64,000 nt of DNA from Alteromonas_F sp964429915 (GTDB lineage: Bacteria > Pseudomonadota > Gammaproteobacteria > Enterobacterales > Alteromonadaceae): NCBI GenBank assembly GCA_964429915.1, contig CAYSDZ010000005.1, forward strand, positions 62,001 through 126,000, given 5' to 3'. Positions 53,999 through 62,680 of this stretch are shown piece after piece. Under the pieces are notes generated by a model. It saw only the letters and a list, made by a program, of their open reading frames with translations, was not told the origin of the DNA and searched no databases. Positions within the stretch are counted from its first letter, which is position 1. Each line of letters starts with the position of its first letter. Made by a program: the position numbers and the translations under genes.

Positions 53999-54751
53999 AT
54001 GATAGATAATAACAACAATGTGCCTATTTCCCTTGAAGAGGCAAAACAATTAGTTTCGTATTTGGAAGAAGGTGACAACGAGTCAGCGAGTGCTCTTTTA
54101 GAAGCGGTTTCGATGAAAGAATCTATTGAGCTGTTCGCGGAAGTAGGCAAATTGACTCGGCAACTTCACGATTCACTCAACAACGTCCAGATTGACGAAC
54201 GTATTGCCGATTTAGCGTCTGAAGAGATTCCTGACGCAAAAAGTCGACTCACCTATGTGATTGAAGAAACCGAAAAAGCGGCCAATACTACGATGGATGC
54301 GGTTGAGGCAAGTATGCCAATTGCAGAAAGCCTGTCAGAAAGAATTGAGAAAATTCAGCCTGAATGGCAAAAACTGATGACTCGGCAGATAAAGCTAGAA
54401 GAATTTAAACCGCTTTGTCACGACTTAAATCACTTTTTGAGCGAAGCCTCGCAGGAGTCCGATAAACTCATGAGTTTGTTAACCGAAGTGTTGATGGCTC
54501 AAGGTTATCAAGACTTAACAGGCCAAGTCATTCGCAGAGTGATTGAGTTAGTAAAAGAAGTCGAAGACAGCCTCGTTAATATGCTCACAATGTTTGGCGG
54601 AGAGCCCGATTCTGTGGCAACTGAGAAAAAAGCCAAAAAGTCTGTGGATAGTGAAAGCCCTGAGGGTCCGATTATCGACGCAGATAAAAGAGACGACGTG
54701 GTGAGTGGTCAAGACGATGTAGACGATTTGTTGTCTAGCTTAGGGTTTTAG
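53999..54751 (+). CDS. cheZ: CheZ, CheY-P phosphatase
   Basis: 250 residues: a long four-helix bundle with the catalytic Gln in AQGYQDLTGQVI, an acidic linker, and the C-terminal CheY-binding helix DDLLSSLGF. Between cheY and cheA. Confidence 0.95.
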   Translation: MIDNNNNVPISLEEAKQLVSYLEEGDNESASALLEAVSMKESIELFAEVGKLTRQLHDSLNNVQIDERIADLASEEIPDAKSRLTYVIEETEKAANTTMDAVEASMPIAESLSERIEKIQPEWQKLMTRQIKLEEFKPLCHDLNHFLSEASQESDKLMSLLTEVLMAQGYQDLTGQVIRRVIELVKEVEDSLVNMLTMFGGEPDSVATEKKAKKSVDSESPEGPIIDADKRDDVVSGQDDVDDLLSSLGF

Positions 54752-54763
54752 GGGAATAACGAC

Positions 54764-57010
54764 ATGTCTTTCGATGTAGATGAAGAAATTCTTCAGGATT
54801 TTTTAGTTGAAGCAGGTGAGATATTAGAGCAACTGCAAGAGCAGCTTGTCGATCTCGAAAACAATCCTGAAGATGCCGATCTGCTTAACGCCATATTTCG
54901 CGGTTATCATACGGTAAAAGGCGGAGCAGGGTTTTTGTCTCTCACTGAGCTGGTTGAAATATGCCACGGTGCAGAGAACGTGTTTGACGTAATGAGAAAC
55001 GGTCAACGCACACTCACACCTGAATTGATGGACGTCATTCTTCAAGCAACCGATGTGGTTGTAGACATGTTTGAGCGTGTGAAATCGCAGCAACCTCTAG
55101 AGCCAGCAGACCGCCAGCTTATCGATATTTTACATAAACTCAGTCAGCCCGAATCGCCTGATGAAGCCATTTTCGACAACAGCGCTGAACCTGCTCCCGC
55201 CGCACCCGAGCCCGCGCCCGAGCCGAAACCTGAGCCCGTAGCACCTTCAGAGCCTGTGGCAGAGAGTGACGGTGATTCCAGTATTGATGAAATTACCGAG
55301 GATGAGTTTGAGGCGTTGCTAGATGAACTTCATGGCACGGGTGGTGCGCCTAATAAAACGACAACGATAGAAAAACCGGCTGAACCTAAATCAGAACCCA
55401 AGGCAGAATCACGTGCCGATTCTGACGATATTACTGATGAAGAATTCGAAGCGTTGCTAGATGATTTACACGGTAAAGGCAAGTTTGGCGGTGATTCAGC
55501 AGAATCAGACGTGTCTGCTAGTGAAGCGAATCAAACCGATGACGATGAAATCACAGACGATGAATTCGAGGCATTACTTGACGAGTTACATGGTTCAGGA
55601 AAAGGACCAGCCAGTGCACAGCCATCCGCATCTCAAGCAAAAACACCCGAACAACCAAAAGCAGAGGCCAAGCCGACAGCGAAGCCCGAAGCAAAACAGT
55701 CGCAACCAGTAAAAGCTGAGCCGAGCAAAGCTGCAGCGCCATCTGAGCCGGCTAAGCCAGAAAAAGCACAGGCAGCTGCGCCTAGGGCAGCGGCGAAGAA
55801 AGACGACAAAAAGCCTGCGGCTGCTGCGCCCGCTGCCGAGACAACCGTTAGAGTTGACACCAAGCGGCTCGATCAAATAATGAATATGGTCGGCGAGTTG
55901 GTATTGGTTAGAAACCGATTGCTGAGCCTAGGGATCAACGTAGCTGATGAATCGATGGGCAAAGCCATTGCCAACCTAGATGTAGTAACGGGTGATTTAC
56001 AAGGCGCGGTAATGAAAACGCGAATGCAGCCCATTAAGAAAGTGTTTGGGCGCTTCCCACGCGTTGTTCGAGATTTAGCACGCTCCCTCAAAAAAGAAAT
56101 CACTTTGGAGCTTCAGGGTGAAGAGACAGATTTAGATAAAAATTTAGTAGAAGCACTGGCCGATCCGCTTGTTCACTTAGTTAGAAACTCCGTTGATCAC
56201 GGTATCGAAATGCCTGATGACAGGGCCGCAGCGGGCAAGCCTAGAATGGGAACCGTTACCTTAGCCGCGTCGCAAGAAGGCGATCATATTTTACTCACCA
56301 TCGAAGATGATGGTAAGGGTATGGACGCTGAAAAACTAAAAGAAATCGCAATTAACCGTGGCGTGTTAGATGTTGATGCAGCGGCAAGAATGTCTGATGT
56401 GGAAGCGTTTAATTTGATTTTCGCCCCCGGATTTTCGACTAAGACTGAAATCAGTGATATTTCTGGTCGTGGTGTCGGAATGGACGTGGTTAAAACAAAG
56501 ATTAATCAGCTAAATGGTACGATTAATATCGACTCGCAATTAGGCAAAGGAACGCGCCTCGATATTAAAGTGCCTTTGACATTAGCTATTTTACCTACAC
56601 TTATGATTATCGTGGGTGGACAAACATTTGCATTGCCCTTGGGCGCAGTGAACGAAATCATTAATGCGGATCCAAGTAAAACGAATACGGTTGATGGGCA
56701 GTTAACGATGATTGTGCGCTCTAAAGCCATTCCACTATTTTACTTGGGTGAGTGGTTGGTGAGAGACCCTAACCACGTTGTGGATAAAGATAAAGGGCAT
56801 GTTGTCGTAGTACAAATTGGCACGCGTCAAGTTGGGTTTGTTGTCGATGCACTGATAGGTCAAGAGGAAGTGGTGATCAAACCGCTTGACGCCTTGCTTC
56901 AGGGCACACCTGGAATGGCTGGAGCAACGATTACCTCAGATGGGGGGATTGCTCTAATTTTAGATATTCCTAGTTTGCTTAAGCGGTATGCTAAAAAGCC
57001 GCTAAAATAA
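54764..57010 (+). CDS. cheA: CheA, chemotaxis histidine kinase
   Basis: 748 residues. P1 (Hpt) with H49 in FRGYHTVKGGAGF, then a long linker (about 130-360) with three repeats of DEITDDEFEALLDELHG type and Pro/Ala/Lys-rich stretches, then P3 dimerisation, P4 ATPase (LVHLVRNSVDHGIE, EDDGKGMD) and P5 CheW-like domains. No conventional P2 is obvious. It phosphorylates CheY and CheB. Confidence 0.95.
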   Translation: MSFDVDEEILQDFLVEAGEILEQLQEQLVDLENNPEDADLLNAIFRGYHTVKGGAGFLSLTELVEICHGAENVFDVMRNGQRTLTPELMDVILQATDVVVDMFERVKSQQPLEPADRQLIDILHKLSQPESPDEAIFDNSAEPAPAAPEPAPEPKPEPVAPSEPVAESDGDSSIDEITEDEFEALLDELHGTGGAPNKTTTIEKPAEPKSEPKAESRADSDDITDEEFEALLDDLHGKGKFGGDSAESDVSASEANQTDDDEITDDEFEALLDELHGSGKGPASAQPSASQAKTPEQPKAEAKPTAKPEAKQSQPVKAEPSKAAAPSEPAKPEKAQAAAPRAAAKKDDKKPAAAAPAAETTVRVDTKRLDQIMNMVGELVLVRNRLLSLGINVADESMGKAIANLDVVTGDLQGAVMKTRMQPIKKVFGRFPRVVRDLARSLKKEITLELQGEETDLDKNLVEALADPLVHLVRNSVDHGIEMPDDRAAAGKPRMGTVTLAASQEGDHILLTIEDDGKGMDAEKLKEIAINRGVLDVDAAARMSDVEAFNLIFAPGFSTKTEISDISGRGVGMDVVKTKINQLNGTINIDSQLGKGTRLDIKVPLTLAILPTLMIIVGGQTFALPLGAVNEIINADPSKTNTVDGQLTMIVRSKAIPLFYLGEWLVRDPNHVVDKDKGHVVVVQIGTRQVGFVVDALIGQEEVVIKPLDALLQGTPGMAGATITSDGGIALILDIPSLLKRYAKKPLK
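55286..55594 (+). repeat. Three 17-residue repeats in the CheA linker
   Basis: Units at 55286-55336, 55424-55474 and 55544-55594 (residues 175, 221 and 261), each reading D-[ED]-I-T-[ED]-[ED]-E-F-E-A-L-L-D-[ED]-L-H-G. DNA of the units differs by synonymous changes, so the motif is conserved by selection. Confidence 0.9.
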
Positions 57011-57029
57011 ACGAGAAAGGGACGAGTTA

Positions 57030-58148
57030 ATGGCATTTAAAGTGCTTGTGGTAGATGACTCGGCATTTTACAGACGAAGCCTGCGAAAAATCTTAGAAGA
57101 AGACCGTATGCTTACCGTGATAGGAGAAGCCTCTAACGGAAAAGAGGCTATTCAGCTTATCCAATCTTTGTCTCCCGATGTTGTCACCATGGATGTGGAA
57201 ATGCCAGTGATGGATGGTATTTCAGCGGTTAGGCGGATTATGAATGAATGTCCGGTTCCCATTCTCATGTTCTCGTCTCTTACCCACGACGGCGCTACTG
57301 CAACCTTAGATGCGTTGGATGCAGGTGCGCTTGATTTTTTACCAAAAAAATTTGAAGATATCTCGGAAAATAAGCAAGACGCCTTGCTGCAACTCAGAAC
57401 TAAAGTTCGAATTGTCGCACGCCGCAAAGCCTACATGCGCCTCAGTAAAAAGAGTCATTTGCCATCGCCTAAATCTACAACCTTTATGCGAAGTAGTAGC
57501 ATACTGACCGGGCAAAGCAATGTGTCTGAACAGGTGTCGGTTTCATCAGTCAGTGCGTCTGGGAAGACTTACCAATGTCTTGCTATTGGTTCGTCAACAG
57601 GCGGTCCAGTGGCACTACAAACGATACTGACAAAGCTACCAAAATCGTTCCCGTTGCCTATTCTGGTTGTTCAACACATGCCAGGCTCGTTTACCGAAGC
57701 ATTTGCAGAACGCCTAAATTCCTTATGCGCGATAGAAGTGGTGCACGCGGAAAGTGGTATGAAATTGGAGTCGGGTAAAGCCTACATCGCACCGGGAGGC
57801 ATGCAAACCGAAGTGAGAGGATATGGCGAAAATGCCGCGATAACGGTACGAGACACCTTAGACAGTGAAAACCTAAACTACAAACCCTGCGTAGACTTAA
57901 GTTTTGAAAGTCTTGTGAATGTGTTTTCTGGTAAGGTGTTAGCCCTTATTTTAACGGGCATGGGTTCTGACGGCAAACAAGGATGTGAGAAACTCAAATC
58001 AGTAGGTGCAACGGTTTGGGCACAAGATCAATCCAGTTCTGTTGTGTATGGAATGCCACAAGCGGTAGCGTCGGCCGGTATCTCTGAAAAAAGTATAGGG
58101 CTTGAGCACATAGCCGATTGTCTTTTGTCGGAACTAGTCCAAACATGA
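57030..58148 (+). CDS. cheB: CheB, protein-glutamate methylesterase
   Basis: 372 residues: receiver domain with the Asp in VVTMDVEMP, linker, and esterase domain with Ser in GSSTGGPVAL, His in VVQHMPG and Asp in LTGMGSDG. Removes methyl groups from chemoreceptors. The end overlaps the ParA-like gene by 4 bases. Confidence 0.95.
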   Translation: MAFKVLVVDDSAFYRRSLRKILEEDRMLTVIGEASNGKEAIQLIQSLSPDVVTMDVEMPVMDGISAVRRIMNECPVPILMFSSLTHDGATATLDALDAGALDFLPKKFEDISENKQDALLQLRTKVRIVARRKAYMRLSKKSHLPSPKSTTFMRSSSILTGQSNVSEQVSVSSVSASGKTYQCLAIGSSTGGPVALQTILTKLPKSFPLPILVVQHMPGSFTEAFAERLNSLCAIEVVHAESGMKLESGKAYIAPGGMQTEVRGYGENAAITVRDTLDSENLNYKPCVDLSFESLVNVFSGKVLALILTGMGSDGKQGCEKLKSVGATVWAQDQSSSVVYGMPQAVASAGISEKSIGLEHIADCLLSELVQT

Positions 58149-58924
58149 GCGGCATGCATGTTTGGACCGTCGCCAACCAAAAAGGAGGGGTGGGTAAAAC
58201 GACAACCTCAGTGACCTTGGGGGGTATACTAGCCCAGGCAAAAAAAAGAGTGTTGCTTGTTGATACCGACCCTCAGGCTTCATTAAGTTATTACTTCGGT
58301 ATTGATTCAGAGGAACTCACCGCATCTATTTATGATGTTTTCATTCAGGCCCCTGATTTGACGTTTGACGGCATCATGGATTGCCTTTGCTCTACCAAAT
58401 TCGACAGCTTATTTATCCTTCCCGCTACGATGAATGTGGCCACTCTAGATCGAACCTTAGGGGCCAAAAGTGGTATGGGCTTGGTGCTGTTTAAAGCCTT
58501 GAGCTTAATAGCCAAAGAGTTTGATTATGTGATTATTGATTGTCCTCCAGTGCTAGGCGTGCTGATGGTAAACGCCCTAGCCGCATGCGATAGAGTAATC
58601 ATTCCCGTGCAAACAGAATATTTAGCATTAAAAGGGCTAGATCGCATGATGCACACCTTGGAAATTATGAGTAAAACGCTGTCGAAACAGTTTAATTCAA
58701 TTATTGTTCCTACCATGTATGATAAACGCACTAAAGCTGCGCTTGAAGCCTACGATAAACTAAAAGAAGACTATGGCGACCAACTATGGGATCACACCGT
58801 TCCTATCGATACACGATTTAGAGATGCCAGTCAGCAACAGACGCCCGCATCGCTTGCGTATCCAAAATGTAGAGGTGTGTTTGCCTACAAACGTTTATTA
58901 AAAGAGTTAGAGAAGAATCATTAA
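58145..58924 (+). CDS. parC: ParC, ParA-like ATPase for chemotaxis array placement
   Basis: 259 residues from ATG 58145, overlapping the cheB stop. Walker A QKGGVGKTTT, DTDPQAS and DCPPVLG. The gene lies in the chemotaxis operon next to a CheW-domain ParP, so it is ParC rather than a chromosome-partition ParA; no parB follows. Confidence 0.9.
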   Translation: MSGMHVWTVANQKGGVGKTTTSVTLGGILAQAKKRVLLVDTDPQASLSYYFGIDSEELTASIYDVFIQAPDLTFDGIMDCLCSTKFDSLFILPATMNVATLDRTLGAKSGMGLVLFKALSLIAKEFDYVIIDCPPVLGVLMVNALAACDRVIIPVQTEYLALKGLDRMMHTLEIMSKTLSKQFNSIIVPTMYDKRTKAALEAYDKLKEDYGDQLWDHTVPIDTRFRDASQQQTPASLAYPKCRGVFAYKRLLKELEKNH

Positions 58925-59658
58925 TGAGTAAACCAAAGCGTTTTGCAAACGAAGATGTAATGGAAACCTATTTGGGAAGTTTACTCGATGGGCACGACAA
59001 CATTGATGAGCAAAAAGAACAGGCTGCTAAACTGCTATCTAATGTAGAGTTGATCGAGCTTCCTGTCAGCGAGCGCGCTGATGATCCTGTTGTAAAAGAG
59101 CCTGTTGTAAAAGATCCTATTGTAAACGATATTGTTATAAAAGCTGCAGACGAGCGCAAAGCCGACAGTGATTTGCCTACGAATTCGCAAGCATTGCAAG
59201 CGTCGCTGGAGTCAACGTTTCAAGCATTATTTTTTGACGTAGCTGGTTTAACCTTAGCTGTTCCATTGGTCACGTTGGGGGGAATTCATCAGCTTGATAA
59301 AGTTGGCCCTTTGTTTGGTAAGCCTGACTGGTTTATGGGCGTGATGCTTCACAGAGACGAAAAACTCAATGTGGTCAATACTGCAAAATGGGTAATGCCA
59401 GAAAAAACAACGCAAACATTGGAAGACGGGTTAAACTATAAGTATCTGATCATGCTGGCAGAAAGCCAGTGGGGTCTGGCGAGTGAAAACTTAGTCAATA
59501 CGGTTACTCTGAATAAGTCAGATGTCAAATGGCGAGACAACGACAGTAAACGTCCATGGTTAGCTGGAATGGTAAAAGAGAGAATGTGTGCTTTAATTGA
59601 TGTATATCAGTTAGTATCTTTGCTTAACAAAGGCTTAAGCAGCGATTCACAAGACTAA
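58924..59658 (+). CDS. parP: ParP, CheW-domain array adaptor
   Basis: 244 residues: a charged N-terminal region with a five-residue repeat, then a CheW-like (AIF) domain from about 95 (FQALFFDVAGLTLAVPL, MGVMLHRDEKLNVVN, MCALIDVYQLV). Overlaps parC by one base. Known ParP binds ParC and CheA and keeps arrays at the pole. Confidence 0.88.
   Translation: MSKPKRFANEDVMETYLGSLLDGHDNIDEQKEQAAKLLSNVELIELPVSERADDPVVKEPVVKDPIVNDIVIKAADERKADSDLPTNSQALQASLESTFQALFFDVAGLTLAVPLVTLGGIHQLDKVGPLFGKPDWFMGVMLHRDEKLNVVNTAKWVMPEKTTQTLEDGLNYKYLIMLAESQWGLASENLVNTVTLNKSDVKWRDNDSKRPWLAGMVKERMCALIDVYQLVSLLNKGLSSDSQD
59086..59145 (+). repeat. Four 15-base tandem units in parP
   Basis: In-frame units encode PVVKE, PVVKD, PIVND and IVIKA. 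They form a flexible charged linker and could vary in number between strains. Confidence 0.75.
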
Positions 59659-59673
59659 ATGGGAGTCGAATAA

Positions 59674-60165
59674 ATGAGTGACGATAGAAATACAGCCTCA
59701 GCAAGCGGTAACAATGATGAAGTGTTGCAATGGGTAACCTATCGCTTGGGTGAGGAAACCTATGGTATTAACGTAATGCAAGTACAGGAGGTGTTGAGAT
59801 ACACCGAAATAGCACCTGTGCCAGGCGCTCCCGATTATGTTATGGGAATTATAAATTTACGTGGCAACGTGGTTACCGTTATCGATACCCGCGCTCGTTT
59901 TGGTCTACCTTCCAGTGAAATGACCGACAACACGCGCATTGTGATCATTGAGTCAGACGAGCAGGTTGTCGGCATTTTGGTAGACAGTGTTGCCGAAGTT
60001 GTTTATCTGCGATCATCTGAAATCGACAGTGCACCCAATGTTGGCACCGAGGAAAGTGCTAAATTTATTCAAGGTGTTTCAAATAGAGATGGTGAGCTAC
60101 TTATTTTGGTTGACCTTAACAAGCTACTCAGTGACGAAGAGTGGGAAGAAATCAGCAGTCTTTAA
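59674..60165 (+). CDS. cheW: CheW, chemotaxis coupling protein
   Basis: 163 residues with the CheW fold: VLQWVTYRLGEETYGINVMQV, YVMGIINLRGNVV and VGILVDSVAEVV. Links chemoreceptors to CheA. Confidence 0.95.
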   Translation: MSDDRNTASASGNNDEVLQWVTYRLGEETYGINVMQVQEVLRYTEIAPVPGAPDYVMGIINLRGNVVTVIDTRARFGLPSSEMTDNTRIVIIESDEQVVGILVDSVAEVVYLRSSEIDSAPNVGTEESAKFIQGVSNRDGELLILVDLNKLLSDEEWEEISSL

Positions 60166-60174
60166 GTTGTTCTT

Positions 60175-60588
60175 TTGAGTTCCCACTTTATTCTTCTATT
60201 AGGTGCAGCAGCTTTGAGTATAAGTTTGTTTGCTGCACTGCTTGTTTGTGTTTTCTTTTTGCATAAAAAAGTAAATGCTTTAAAAGCCGAACTCGATGTT
60301 CAGCGAAAGCACAATTTGCATATTCAAGTCGATATCGATACTTTATTTTCAGCATCAGAAGAAGTGAACGCGAACATACGCGCAGTACAAACGTCTATTG
60401 AACCCCTTCCTTCAAAAATTAATCAGTTAGAGGGTAACCTGCGCGAACAGCAAGCCGAAGACCCTCAAATCAAACTGTATCGAAAAGCCGCCAGTATGGC
60501 CTCTCAAGGTGCATCTGCCGACGACATTGCATCGGAATGCGATTTGCCGTTGGCCGAAGCCAACGTGTTGGTGTCACTCAATAAGTGA
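60175..60588 (+). CDS. DUF2802 membrane protein
   Basis: 137 residues from TTG, 9 bases after cheW. One N-terminal membrane segment (LLLGAAALSISLFAALLVCVFFL), a coiled-coil middle, and the C-terminal DUF2802 pattern YRKAASMASQGASADDIASECDLPLAEANVLVSL, an HTH-like block. It commonly follows cheW in this group; function unknown. Confidence 0.85.
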   Translation: MSSHFILLLGAAALSISLFAALLVCVFFLHKKVNALKAELDVQRKHNLHIQVDIDTLFSASEEVNANIRAVQTSIEPLPSKINQLEGNLREQQAEDPQIKLYRKAASMASQGASADDIASECDLPLAEANVLVSLNK

Positions 60589-60601
60589 AAAAAATCTCTG
60601 A

Positions 60602-60625
60602 AGATGTTTAGACGTCTAGACGTAA
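60602..60625 (+). promoter_or_regulatory. Tandem MetJ boxes before metA
   Basis: AGACGTCT (60610-60617) is the perfect met box; AGACGTAA follows it and AGATGTTT precedes it, giving three 8-base units. MetJ with S-adenosylmethionine binds two or more such units in tandem and represses methionine genes. Confidence 0.85.
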
Positions 60626-60630
60626 ATAAT

Positions 60631-60659
60631 TTGACTTTAAAGGCGAGTTTAATTACCTT
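60631..60659 (+). promoter_or_regulatory. Probable sigma-70 promoter of metA
   Basis: TTGACT, 17 bases, TACCTT, directly after the MetJ boxes; the -10 is weak. The metA start is 30 bases downstream and lacks a clear ribosome site. Confidence 0.45.
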
Positions 60660-60688
60660 TAGCCCCGTCTAAATTACCGGTTTTTTTT

Positions 60689-61624
60689 ATGCCTATTCGT
60701 ATTCCAGAAGCATTGCCAGCACAACAACTGCTGCTGCGTGAAAATATTTTTGCAATGGATAATGCGCGTGCCGCCACGCAGGATATTCGTCCTTTAGAGG
60801 TGGGTATTTTAAATTTAATGCCGAATAAAATTGAAACTGAAGTTCAATTGTTGCGTTTATTATCTAACACACCTCTACAAATCAACGTTGATTTGATCAG
60901 AATCGACTCCTTGGCACCGAAAAATACGCCGAAAGCGCACATGGATACTTTCTATACCTTGTTTGACGATGTGGCACATAAACGTTACGACGGATTAATT
61001 ATTACCGGTGCTCCACTCGCCATGATGTCATATACCGAAGTGAAGTATTGGGATAAAATTGCAATGGTGTTTGAATGGACAAAACGTCACGTACAATCAA
61101 CTTTGTTTTTATGTTGGGCGGCGCATGCGGCAATGTATTATTTTCACGGCGTCAATAGAACACTACAGAAAAACAAAATTTCAGGTGTATTTTCTCATAC
61201 CGTAAACGATTGCTTAGATGAATTAGTAAGAGGGTTTGACGATACATTTTATGCGCCTCATTCTCGTTTTGGTAATATCCGACCTGAACAATACAACGCC
61301 ATTAATGGTTTGAAAGTGTTAGCAGCATCCGAAACGGCAGGCGCATATTTAGTTGCGTCTTCAGACAAGCGAACGGTGTTTGTTACAGGGCATCCAGAGT
61401 ATGAACCGGACACTTTAAAAGATGAATACAATCGGGATTTACAAGAGGGATGCAACCCTTCCATACCCGAGCATTATTTTAAAGATAACGACCCCAACAA
61501 CAAACCGATAGTGAACTGGCGTTCACACGGCAATTTATTATATTCAAACTGGTTGAATTATTACGTGTATCAAACCACGCCATTCGATCTCAATGCAATT
61601 AGCCCAAGCAAGGATATCGTATAA
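60689..61624 (+). CDS. metA: MetA, homoserine O-acyltransferase
   Basis: 311 residues, colinear with E. coli MetA: catalytic C142 in LFLCWAAHAA, H235 and E237 in VTGHPEYEP. Residue 111, which separates succinyl (Gly) from acetyl (Glu) donors in this family, is Ala here, so the donor is likely succinyl-CoA but not certain. First step of methionine synthesis. Followed by metH after 2 bases. Confidence 0.94.
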   Translation: MPIRIPEALPAQQLLLRENIFAMDNARAATQDIRPLEVGILNLMPNKIETEVQLLRLLSNTPLQINVDLIRIDSLAPKNTPKAHMDTFYTLFDDVAHKRYDGLIITGAPLAMMSYTEVKYWDKIAMVFEWTKRHVQSTLFLCWAAHAAMYYFHGVNRTLQKNKISGVFSHTVNDCLDELVRGFDDTFYAPHSRFGNIRPEQYNAINGLKVLAASETAGAYLVASSDKRTVFVTGHPEYEPDTLKDEYNRDLQEGCNPSIPEHYFKDNDPNNKPIVNWRSHGNLLYSNWLNYYVYQTTPFDLNAISPSKDIV

Positions 61625-61626
61625 TC

Positions 61627-62670
61627 ATGGGTGAAAATTTATTAGACATTGCAAAACAACGCATTTTAATTTTAGATGGGGCAATGGGCACCATGATCCA
61701 GCGCCATAAACTGGAAGAAGCCGACTACCGAGGTGAAGAATTTGCTGATTGGCACTGCGATGTTAAAGGCAACAATGATTTGTTATCGATTACGCAGGCC
61801 GCGCTGATAAAGCAAATTCATTGCGATTATCTTAAAGCAGGTGCTGATCTCATCGAAACAAATACCTTTAACGCCACGTCTATAGCGATGGCAGATTACG
61901 ACATGCAAGCTCACTCAAAGGCGATTAATCTGGCAGCAGCTAAAATTGCCAGAGAAGCCGCTGATGAATACACGGCCAAGACGCCTGAAAAGCCTCGATT
62001 TGTTGTGGGGGTGTTAGGTCCTACCAACAGAACGGCTTCAATTTCACCCGATGTAAACGATCCCGGCAAGCGCAATGTTACCTTTGATCAACTGGTTGAA
62101 GCTTATACTGAATCTACATTAGCGCTTATCGAAGGCGGCGTAGATTGTATTATGCTCGAAACCATTTTCGACACACTCAATGCCAAAGCGGCCGCATTTG
62201 CCGTAGACACTGCTTTCGAACAAATAGGTAAAACCTTACCAGTAATGGTTTCAGGTACGATAACCGATGCCTCTGGTCGTACATTGTCGGGACAGACAGC
62301 AGAAGCGTTTTACTATTCGCTTCGACATGTTAACCCCGTATCGTTTGGTTTAAACTGTGCGATGGGGCCAGATTTATTGCGACAATACGTCGATGAGATA
62401 GCACAGGTCGCAGAGTGCTTGGTTTCTGCACATCCCAATGCAGGCTTACCCAACGAATTTGGCGAATACGACATGACGCCAGACGAAATGGCGAGTCATA
62501 TTCAAGAATGGTGTGAAAGTAAATTGGTGAATATTATCGGTGGATGCTGTGGTAGCACGCCTGAGCATATCGCAAAATTGCTTGAATGTTCGCAAGGCTT
62601 AGCGCCTCGGCCGCTCCCGTCCATCGAAACAAAAATGCGCTTGTCGGGTTTAGAGCCCTTTATTCATTAA
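61627..62670 (+). CDS. metH: MetH N-terminal part: homocysteine S-methyltransferase domain only
   Basis: 347 residues corresponding to the first module of cobalamin-dependent methionine synthase. The zinc ligands are C244 (FGLNCAMG), C307 and C308 (IGGCCGSTP). It ends MRLSGLEPFIH at the linker that in E. coli MetH joins the folate domain. Proper stop TAA; the next part starts 10 bases later in another frame. Functional as a separate subunit by inference. Confidence 0.92.
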   Translation: MGENLLDIAKQRILILDGAMGTMIQRHKLEEADYRGEEFADWHCDVKGNNDLLSITQAALIKQIHCDYLKAGADLIETNTFNATSIAMADYDMQAHSKAINLAAAKIAREAADEYTAKTPEKPRFVVGVLGPTNRTASISPDVNDPGKRNVTFDQLVEAYTESTLALIEGGVDCIMLETIFDTLNAKAAAFAVDTAFEQIGKTLPVMVSGTITDASGRTLSGQTAEAFYYSLRHVNPVSFGLNCAMGPDLLRQYVDEIAQVAECLVSAHPNAGLPNEFGEYDMTPDEMASHIQEWCESKLVNIIGGCCGSTPEHIAKLLECSQGLAPRPLPSIETKMRLSGLEPFIH

Positions 62671-62680
62671 GGTAAACAAA

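Noticed and set aside
58145..58924. Chromosome-partition ParA
   Set aside because: No parB or parS is seen, and the gene is embedded between cheB and a CheW-domain gene, which fits ParC of the chemotaxis system.
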